A stretch of 64,000 nt of DNA, from positions 62,001 to 126,000 of the forward strand of contig JAJEKV010000156.1 in NCBI GenBank assembly GCA_021234155.1, given 5' to 3'. The notes beneath the pieces were generated by a model. That model searched no databases, had not been told where the DNA came from, and saw only the letters and a list, made by a program, of their open reading frames with translations. Origin of the DNA: Isoetes taiwanensis (taxonomy: Eukaryota; Streptophyta; Lycopodiopsida; Isoetales; Isoetaceae). Shown piece after piece: positions 56,683-64,000 of this stretch (positions are counted from its first letter, which is position 1; every line of letters starts with the position of its first letter). The position numbers and the translations under genes are program-made.

Positions 56683-57445
56683 TATATATTTCCAGGGGGT
56701 ATATGATTTCTTTGTGTTAAAGCTAACTTTAAACGATGATGTTTTGCACAAATGCAATGAGGAGGCTTAACAGATTTGGAGCAGCAGATAGAGAAATGGG
56801 TGTTGCTGAAAACTCAGATGATGAAGATTCCAATCTTTTCAAAATTGAGGAAGAGGATCTATTTATTCAACTGAAGCAAGAGATGATTGATGGCTCGGCT
56901 ATCAAGAAGGTGTTGAATAGGCTTAAAGCATGGAGTCATAACAATTTGAGGGGATATTTCATGAATCTGTACTAAAATGGCAACAGAAAAGGGAGGCCCA
57001 TGTTCTTGTGTTGTTGGACTTCACTAACTACCCGGCTGATAAATTAGACCTGCTGCTGAATATATTTGGAAGAAAAGAGAGTAGCAGATTTGACCATTCA
57101 GGATCTGATTGAGGCACAGTAAACTTAAGTTAATTTCACCTTTAATGTCTCTATCTTCAAATGATGCATTTTGATAATACTGTGTGGATTGGTGAGGCAC
57201 AGTAAACTTAAGTTAATTTCACCTTTAATGTCTCTATCTTCAAATGATGCATTTTGATAATACTGTGTGGATTGGTACCGAATAGCTGGCCCATCTGTTT
57301 TCACATGTTTCCATTTTATAAGGAACATGTTACCAATATTTAAGTTGGAAGTATGCCTCCATTGGTATGCTGAATGATGTAACCTTTTTCTATGAATATT
57401 AAACCTACCTTGCCTTCAAAAAAAAAAAAAAAAAAAAAAAAGAGA
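56683..57445 (+). mobile_element. Poly(A) retroposed insertion with 16-bp TSD
   Basis: GAATATATCATGTAGC (56667-56682) and GAATATATCCTGTAGC (57446-57461) flank an insertion ending TTGCCTTC plus a run of about 23 A. The end resembles the LINE tails in this window (AATATTA..CCTTCAAAA), suggesting LINE machinery. Inside, a frame at 56736-56975 reads NRFGAADREMGVAENSDDED then EEEDLFIQLKQEMIDGSAIK, acidic and unassigned; it may be a processed pseudogene. Confidence 0.75.
57111..57276. repeat. 83-bp exact tandem duplication inside the retroposed insertion
   Basis: GAGGCACAGTAAACTTAAGT...TACTGTGTGGATTGGT occurs at 57111-57193 and 57194-57276 without visible differences, so the duplication is recent. 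Confidence 0.85.
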
Positions 57446-57959
57446 GAATATATCCTGTAGCCATTGTGTTCTACGTTACTATATCCACAATCAGTAACTT
57501 CAGAAAGACATTGATTCCTCAACTGTCCTTTCATTTCTAGGACAAGAAAAAGTCTTCAAGTTCACCATAATCATATGTGAGTTCCTCTTCTTTCTGCTTG
57601 GGGTACCTCGCTCTATTTCCTCTCTGCTCTATTTCCTCTCTACTTAGACTGATTCTTGCATTTGCCACTTCATCCCGATCTTGCAATTCCAGAATTCTTC
57701 CTATTTTTGGAGTCAGATGACTTGTAAAATAACATCCCTGCTCTAACTTCTTCTTTCACCTCTGTGAGTAGCACATTTATCATTGTGCTCCAGATTCATC
57801 TGCAATTAGTGAAATTCAGATTAAAGCTCCCGTCTTGCAATAAATCCTCTTTCTAAATAAATAACTCAAACATAAAAATACAATGGATATACCCACAAGG
57901 TTCTCCACCAAGATGCATTGTAGATCCCTTATTGTCCTTATTCATCTTATCTTATCTTA

Positions 57960-58094
57960 TCCTTATAAACAACACGACCACATAATCTAGACTTCTCCAT
58001 CCAAACATGGTTGCAAGCTTATCATACAGTTCCTCACATGTTCTGGATAATGAAAGATCAAGAGATTTGCCAAGTTCTTTAGTTTGAAAAAATA
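57960..58094 (-). pseudogene. ARF/Aux-IAA-like PB1 domain fragment
   Basis: Minus strand reads TKELGKSLDLSLSRTCEELY then DKLATMFGWRSLDYVVV and, after a one-base shift, VVYKDK. This matches the start of the PB1 oligomerisation domain of auxin response factors and Aux/IAA proteins (vGRslDLs....yeEL...La.MFg). ARFs bind auxin-response promoters and pair through PB1. The rest of the domain and the DNA-binding domain are not found nearby. It may be a lone exon of a gene in the 55-59 kb stretch or a captured piece. Confidence 0.4.
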
Positions 58095-59149
58095 TCTTAC
58101 AAATGCCTTCCTCGTAGGGAGACTACATGAACAAATGGCCCTCGTTAGGCAAGAAATTTTGAAAAGCTTGGGGCATGGGTATGGGGAAGAGGGGTTGTAA
58201 GAAAAGAAATCAACAAAACTGAGGCCATAAACTTTTTCTTCCCTGGCTCCCTGCATACTTATAGGAATATTGCCGGAAAGTCCATGCCCATGCCAAGGAT
58301 TGATTTGTCCGAAGATATTATCACCAATAGAATTCCTAAAATGCTATGAGCATCACATGTACCTAGGTCAGGAGACTAACAAATACAAAATTTCATCTTG
58401 GGCAATGAAAAATGTTGGCAACTGCATTAATAAAGTAGACACCAATTCCACCTGCCAAGGACTAGCATGGTTGATGCCTTGCAAAATATCTGATTCATCC
58501 CAACGTACATATTACCAATAAAGAAACATTGATGTGCAAAATGTAGACAAATTGTTGACAAAATAATTGACAAAATAGAAAAGAAACATTCAGAATGGGA
58601 AAAAAACAATTAACATACATAAACAAAGTCACAAATAAAACCTTTAGGAAGCACTAAGGCACTGGCAAAGGTAACCTCATTTGGTGCATAACATCTAGTC
58701 ATTATACAAATTACAGTACAATGTTGTACATTATTCTAGCCAAATCCCGACATGGACTAACCTGGTTATAGTTGATATATATATAGTTTCTGGTAGTTTT
58801 AGAATTTATGTTTCTTAATAGGACAGTCTTGAATTAATGCTAATAGAAGGATCTGAGCACGAGCTAAAATGGACTTTTGTGCATATCAAACACAACAAAC
58901 TCAAGGTAATATTTCCGCCTTCTAAAGAGAAAATCTAGGATCACGTGTGTAGAACTATATACACAATTTAAAATGCTTATTATACTGGACAAATTCTAAC
59001 ATCTTCAAGGAATCCAGATCAAGCCTGATATAAAATAACAAACAACCAAAGACCTTGCCTGAAGGGATTGCGTTTCAAGGATAATATTTTGCATCGAGTT
59101 AAATGTGGCAAAATTGGTTGTGCCCTATCCAAATGCATCTGTCAATAGC

Positions 59150-59380
59150 CTGCAGAATATTTGAATTTTCAGAGACATAATGACTAGAAAGGTTTCTGTA
59201 GTGAATTCCAGTGCAGACCTCGGAGCAGTGCTTCCCTTCGACTACTACTTCGAAGGCCGAATGCCACCCTGAATTTCTAGAGACATAGTGACTAGAAAGG
59301 TTTCTGTAGTGCTTTGCAGTCCAGACTTTGCAGATGCGCTTCCCTTTGCCTACTTCTTCGAAGGCCGGATGCCGCCCTAA
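59150..59380. repeat. Tandem repeat of about 107 bp
   Basis: AGAGACATA(A/G)TGACTAGAAAGG then TTTCTGTAGTG..TTCCCTT..CTACT..TTCGAAGGCCG(A/G)ATGCC(A/G)CCCT is present twice in tandem, at about 59171 and 59278. Confidence 0.75.
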
Positions 59381-59396
59381 CGAGCATTGGCGCCTC

Positions 59397-59690
59397 CCAG
59401 GGGTTTGCCCTTCGGGCAACCCAAAAAGTGGCACACATTAAATTGGATACATTAAAAAGCATATAATAGACTAAGTGGAGTTTTTTTAGTGTAAAATTAT
59501 GACAATTTTTGGGTTGCCCCTAGGGGGGCAAACCCTTGTTTATGTGGGCTTTTGGCATATCCTAGGTATATGCTAGAATATCCCTAGGATATGCTGGTGA
59601 CTGCTAAAAACTTATGATTGGCTGTAAATGCTAGGTCACTTCTGTTGGTGGGCAGCCGCTCTCGAAACCGGCTAACCGGAGAGGTAATTC
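59397..59690. repeat. GGGTTGCCC terminal repeats, a right end and a left end
   Basis: 59397-59437 (CAGGGGTTTGCCCTTCGGGC..AACCCAAAAA) is the reverse complement form of the terminus TTTTTGGGTTGCCC..GGGCAAACCC starting at 59504. So a right end of one element and the left end of another lie about 70 bp apart. 59504-59690 then repeats the block order seen at 14474-14680 (TTGTTTATGTGGG, TGGCATAT, TGTAAATGCTAGGTCA, CCGGCTAACCGGA). Confidence 0.65.
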
Positions 59691-59730
59691 GAGACCACCA
59701 TGGCCGCAATAGTCCCTTGCAACCACCATA

Positions 59731-60371
59731 GGACAGAAACATCTCACTAACATCGCAGTGGTGCATCTGAAGAAACATGGCAACCGCTTTGAGATAGCTT
59801 GCTTCAAGAACAAAGTCCTTTCATGGCGGTCTGGAGTGTATGTTACTCCCTTTTCCTAATACGAAGAAGAAAATAAAAGACGCAAGAATCATACCTTAAC
59901 CGGTTTCGCTCTTGTGAACTACAGGGAAACGGATTTAGATGAGGTTCTTCAATCACGTCATTGTCTATTCGAAGCGTATCCAAGGGGTCTAGCCAAGTCC
60001 AAAGAGCTTCTCCAAGCTTTTGGAACCACGGATGAGAACAAAATTTGCCTTGAGGTGCTAGGTCTTAGTTTTTACGTCAGAATCATGATAAGTTATACAT
60101 GTAAATCACAGAGATAAGTTCGTCCTTAGACAGATTTCCGAGGTCAATCAATCTCTCACCAAATACGATCTTGCTAAAGCTTTATTATGCAATGATGAAC
60201 GTTATGTTTGTGAGATGATCATGACCACATTGCCAATTCATTTAAAATTGACTATGATCGTTCTCTTACATGTGACCTGCATTGCATTCTTAAGAAAGAT
60301 GAACCGCAAGTGGCTGGAAAAGAAAGAGAAGCACAATTATCAAGTCAATTTCGTGATATAGCAACAACTAT
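59731..60371 (+). pseudogene. SBDS: SBDS ribosome-maturation protein, N-terminal exons, broken
   Basis: Exon 59731-59837 reads [20 protein letters not shown] then [15 protein letters not shown]. The intron at 59838-59924 (GTATGT..CAG) joins exactly, in phase, to VETDLDEVLQSRHCLFEAYP, RGLAKSKELLQAFGTTDENK and ICLE (to 60054). Then a GT donor and about 230 bp follow, and the next exon ILKKDEPQVAGKEREAQLSS then QFRDIATTI (60286-60371), whose acceptor AG is missing. This is unmistakably SBDS/Sdo1, which helps release eIF6 from 60S ribosomes. Sequence upstream of GQK has a stop in frame, and after TTI the family sequence ends. So three exons with introns survive, not a cDNA copy. It follows the GGGTTGCCCC repeat. 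Confidence 0.85.
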
Positions 60372-60394
60372 TGCATTTATTTCCCTTGCGATTT

Positions 60395-60570
60395 GCAAGA
60401 GCTTAGCCCGAGTATTGATGTTGTTTTGGAGTTGGAAGATTTAAGAAAGAGCAACGTCTACCTTCAAATCCCCAAGAGAAGATCGTAGCATGGCCCAATG
60501 TTAACTTGGAAGTGGAAAGAATTGCTACAAAATTGAAAGAATGTGAAAGCGTAAGGATGCTTTTCGGGAA
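60395..60570 (+). pseudogene. Unknown coding fragment
   Basis: SPSIDVVLELEDLRKSN followed by a shifted frame reading EKIVAWPNVNLEVERIATKL then KECESVRMLFGK, ending at a GTAAAT donor-like site. It is clearly coding-like but not SBDS, so a different gene is joined here. Family not recognised. Confidence 0.4.
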
Positions 60571-60604
60571 GGTAAATGCTTACATGATTACATCATTATG
60601 TTTT

Positions 60605-60818
60605 TAAGAAACCACCTCATAAACATGTATGGAAAATGTGGGACTCGCATGATGCTCGCAAGATGTTTGATCCGATTAAAAAAAAGGACTTGGAACATCA
60701 TGCTTTCTGCATTTGTTCAAAGATAGACAGCTTTGAAATATGTGCTAAAAATGCAGCCCTTATAGAAGGCCCTTATTTGTTTGAAGTGAACCCACATAGT
60801 TTTGAGGGCATATCCTGA
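60605..60818 (+). pseudogene. PPR-protein fragment
   Basis: LINMYGKCGT in one frame continues in another as HDARKMFDPIKKKDLEHHAF, matching the pentatricopeptide repeat core (l.nmY.KCG...dArkvFd.m..kd). Plant PPR proteins act on organelle RNA. Only about one repeat is present, with a frameshift. Confidence 0.5.
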
Positions 60819-60988
60819 GCTTTTTGGACTGGCTCATGTACTTTGGTCTATTTCACCCATTTGTACTATGAATTTGAAAAACATATACCTAGCATCTTTT
60901 ATAGGTTGTTCCCCGAGCTTTCCAATGCATGCTCATGTTTAGGAAATGGAGCTTTCTTCTTAAAGTTACGACCCTATTACTACTCTTT

Positions 60989-62238
60989 GTAAAACTAGAC
61001 CAGCAAATGCAATTTGTCATATTTGACATATTTAGACTAGGAATTTGAGAACCGTGGTGCCTAGGATTTTTCTAGGTCTTTCCTTAAGCTTTTAAATGGA
61101 TGCCCCTATTGGTGGAACAGAGCTTGCACTTGCTTTCTAAATGACGCATTTATTCTACATCATTTGAGTAAGAATTAAGATAGAAAGCAATGTTGATCTA
61201 TTCATGGAATTCCATGGCATCCCTCTTGGTGTATCGAGAGAACTAGATATCAAGAGAGCATGGAGCAGTTCATTCGCCCAATTGTTCATCAGCATAAGCT
61301 CCCTCTTCACCGTTTATATCATTCCCTGTGATCCTTATTGTAAGTATAATAATTCTCTTCAATAAATCGTAAGTAAATGTGTTGCATCTGCACAAGGCTA
61401 TTATACAAAATTTGAAACGGCAGTCTGTTATGGAGCAGGAAATAGGAAATGGAATCTATTATTAACAACTGGATATTCTAGATGGCTCTGTTTTGTAACA
61501 CTGTCATATTTTGGAAGAGATGTGTTTATCCAACAATGAGCTCCAGGTATATCAACTTCTCACCCATGGAATGACTATGAGGAGCTAGGGAAATGGATAA
61601 CATTACATCACGATGCTCTGCTGTAAAACTAGACCAGCAAATGCAATTTGTCATATTTGACATATTTAGACTAGGAATTTGAGAACTGTGTGCCTAGGAT
61701 TTTTTTTAGATCTTTCCTTAAGCTTTTAAATGGATGCCCCTGTTGGTGGAACAGAGCTTGCACTTGCTTTCTAAATGACGATTTATTCTACAACATTTGA
61801 GTAAGAATTAAGATAGAAAGCAATGCTGATCTATTCATGGAATTCCATGGCATCCCTCTTGGTGTATCAGAGAACTAGATATCAGTAGAGCATGGAGCAG
61901 GTTCATTCGGCCCAATTGTTCATCAGCATAAGCTCCCTCTATCATTCCCTGTGATCCTTATTGTAAGTATAATAATTCTCTTCAATAAATCGTAAGTAAA
62001 TGTGTTGCATCTGCACAAGGCTATTATACAAAATTTGAAACGGCAGTCTGTTATGGAGCAGGAAATAGGAAATGGAATCTATTATTAACAACTGGATATT
62101 CTAGATGGCTCTGTTTTGTAACACTGTCATATTTTGGAAGAGATGTGTTTATCCAACAATGAGCTCCAGGTATATCAACTTCTCGCCCATGGAATGACTA
62201 TGAGGAGCTAGGGAAATGGATAACATTACATCACGATG
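60989..62238. repeat. 634-bp-offset tandem duplication
   Basis: Copy A starts GTAAAACTAGACCAGCAAAT at 60989 and copy B at 61623. Both run ..GACATATTTAGACTAGGAAT..GGAATTCCATGGCATCCCTC..GAGCTCCAGGTATATCAACT..CATTACATCACGATG (A to about 61615, B to 62238). They differ by a few substitutions and short indels, including loss of about 11 bp (TCACCGTTTAT region) in B. No coding region found. Confidence 0.9.
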
Positions 62239-62239
62239 G

Positions 62240-62860
62240 TGATAGAAAATATAGAGTTGCTTTTCATATTGGATCTACTAAGGCAAATAGAAGACTTTGT
62301 ATGGCAAATCAATTTATTGTTATTCTTCTTCTTTAAACCCCGTGTGGTAATACGAGGGCACTAGGGCACTGCTAGGTGAAACTAATTGAAGCTGCAATTC
62401 AATCAATATTCACTTTTGTCGGCCAATTTAAACATCTTTACTTTCTTTGTTGTTTATGAAAAAACGAATTTGAAGAATATGGAAAATGCTCATGAATAAT
62501 GACACTCATGGAGCTTGCAAGGAAACACTTAAGGTTATTATTTGTTGTAGTGCTTTCTAAAATGGAGTGTGTTTGGCGCCATGACAATTGTTTCAGATAA
62601 AATGGAGTTGAGCAAGCATTGCTTTTTCATTATATTCTCGCTAATGTTACCATTATAACTTTTACTTGATGTAACTTATAATATAAGCAATAAACATCCA
62701 GTGTCATTCATTATCTTCATGTAACATACATAAAGTAACCGACATCGATACAAAGGTTCAACATTGTTTTGATATTGTTTACATAATCCATGGAAAACGT
62801 TGTTAAAGCTTTGAAAAAAAAAATTGTTATAATAAGTTACAAAAGTTGGCTTATTATCGC
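62240..62860. other. AT-rich spacer
   Basis: No gene seen. Confidence 0.4.
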
Positions 62861-63489
62861 AAAGCCCTTCTTATTGCGGCCAAAACATTTACAGGCCGAA
62901 CTTATGCCCAGCAACGCTGGGCACCAGAAGAACCAATCTGGCTTCTACAGTTGTGTGCAAATTTGCCAAACCTTCAATGCTGATGTGAGGACCATTTGCT
63001 TGTGGTATTCTGGCATCATGGACCACTTTGGGTATTGGAACAGGGATGCCTATCAACTATACAGCATTGCTTGCAGTGGTTGCATTACCTCTCAGTAAAA
63101 ACACGAGAGAATTGGAGTTACAGTCAAATTTCTGGGGTCCTGTATGGCCGGAACCACTACCATGGAATGCTGCTTTCCGACAGATTCCAAAAGTATGAGA
63201 GTCGCTTATGGGTTTGGGAAAGTTGGAGATTTTGGCTTCAACTCTACGAATGCCTTTGTGGCAAAATCGGAGTTTTGCAAATATTTGGCATGCAAAGGGC
63301 TTCTGGGATTTGCAGGGCAGATCTGCGACATGCATCTAAATCCATTTGCGGAAATCCTCCCCGCCCATTTCGTTCCTCAGGAGCTTCATTAGACCTAACC
63401 GTTTATGCCTTTGTTCTCAGAATATCGGTGCAGTGCCTTTGTTCTTGGAGTTTTCTGGCTATGGCAGGCATCCAGGGAGGAGTTTTTGC

Positions 63490-63641
63490 ATGGCAGCTCT
63501 TAGCCCTTGTTCTCTTTTTTTTGTTATGGCTGCCATTATCCATAGTTCCTGTGCCAAAGAAATCATCGTTGGTGGATCTGCTGCTTATGGAACCGACCTC
63601 TTATTTTGTTGATGATCTGTTGTTTTTTGAGATTGTTTAGC
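63490..63641 (+). pseudogene. Phytocyanin-like start (signal peptide and first strand)
   Basis: From ATG 63490: MAALSPCSLFFVMAAIIHSS then CAKEIIVGGSAAYG, a secretory signal peptide cut after a small residue and followed by the KE.IVGGS opening of plant phytocyanins (blue-copper-like extracellular proteins). A stop follows at 63612. In another frame the next sequence is YFVDDLLFFEI, like the VGD.LvFef strand that normally comes about 20 residues later. This suggests an internal deletion and frameshift. No copper ligands are seen. Medium to low certainty. Confidence 0.42.
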
Positions 63642-64000
63642 TGTTATTTTTAAACATACTTTGCAGGGTATGGAAATTTGGCATGTGTCCAACGACATCC
63701 ATATGCCAAAGGCGATCAGGTCTGATCATATAGTTTGTGTGGATAGTACAATGAATCAACCAACCTTTGTTAGCAGTTAGTCTGATGAGTAGAATATGCA
63801 CAACACAAGTTGAGACATTACTTAGAAGATTTCTCCTTCTCAAGAATAGCAAATCAGTGCATCTGCGCATAGGTTTTACCCTTTCCATCTCACTATTACT
63901 ATTTTAAAGACTTATGTTCTTATTATTTTGTGCTTGCAATGCGCATGGAATGCAGATGTGCCATCCTCAAGTGGCTCTTAGCAGCAAGGCAGCATGTGTT
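63642..64000. other. End of window, no clear gene
   Basis: Intron-like sequence with TTGCAG sites; nothing recognisable. Confidence 0.3.

Noticed and set aside
57560-57600. ELTYDYGE near 57.57 kb on the minus strand, SET-domain-like
   Set aside because: Only the short ELTYDYG string matches; no other SET motif (NHSC, GWGVR type) is nearby.
1-64000. CRISPR array, tRNA, rRNA or bacterial operon
   Set aside because: No regularly spaced direct repeats with unique spacers, no cloverleaf or rRNA-like sequence noticed, and the genes are eukaryotic with introns.

Overview
This window looks like a nuclear, repeat-dominated chromosome segment from a streptophyte, most likely a land plant with a large genome. 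A non-seed plant such as a fern or lycophyte is my guess, not a demonstration. The reasons are AT-rich DNA with GT-AG introns, plant-type gene fragments (L-type lectin receptor kinase, phytocyanin, PPR, an auxin-response PB1 domain, SBDS), a plant-style Helitron, L1-like LINEs, and several DNA transposon families. I found no organelle genes, no bacterial operons, no CRISPR array, and no tRNA or rRNA gene. No complete, clearly functional single-copy host gene lies in the window.

Layout. 1-0.9 kb: 3' exons of a Ulp1/SENP-type SUMO protease. 1.15-1.7 kb: a strand-asymmetric CACCA/GTGTGG low-complexity inverted block. 1.81-4.45 kb: a non-coding DNA transposon with 15-bp TIRs and a TTAA duplication. 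4.9-5.3 kb: a small minus-strand gene (MAKFK family, paralogue at 52.7 kb). 6.0-6.3 kb: an array of GAATATTC palindromes. 6.7-10.1 kb: a decayed minus-strand copy of a Cys-rich, RNase H-like transposase. 10.3-13.2 kb: a minus-strand DUF7869-like gene broken by a LINE. 13.3-14.2 kb: two more LINE 3' ends. 14.48-19.9 kb: a GGGTTGCCCC-headed repeat followed by broken host-gene pieces, including a lectin domain. 19.2-22.1 kb: direct repeats and an array of CCAACA..TGTTGG palindromes. 22.1-24 kb: a LINE (ORF1 plus endonuclease) carrying a 640-bp hAT-like insertion. 24.66-26.41 kb: a second LINE (reverse transcriptase to poly(A)). 26.5-34 kb: unknown exons, a coiled-coil ORF, hairpins and duplicated intron-like modules. 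34.4-39.4 kb: a Helitron with all Rep and helicase motifs but several frameshifts. 39.5-41.2 kb: a spliced unknown gene and a RING-like ORF. 41.3-44.3 kb: a much better preserved copy of the Cys-rich transposase, convergent with the RING-like ORF. 46.9-51.8 kb: a multi-exon gene for a large zinc-finger, RNase H-like protein, split by a 237-bp MITE. 52.7-56 kb: the MAKFK paralogue, a Gly/Tyr-rich RNA-binding-protein segment hit by a solo LTR and flanked by a LINE tail. 56.7-57.4 kb: a poly(A) retroposed insertion. 57.9-60.8 kb: fragments resembling ARF PB1, SBDS and PPR. 61-62.2 kb: a recent 634-bp tandem duplication. 63.5 kb: a phytocyanin-like signal peptide and start.

The elements interact mainly by nesting. 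LINEs interrupt DNA-transposon genes, hAT-like elements interrupt LINEs and transposases, and several elements carry or abut host-gene fragments. The strongest leads for something poorly described are (i) the two divergent copies of the Cys-rich transposase, one convergent with a RING-like ORF, (ii) the 47-52 kb zinc-finger/RNase H-like gene, (iii) a LINE family whose 3' tails are different microsatellites, and (iv) the GGGTTGCCC-headed repeats abutting exon fragments of unrelated host genes.
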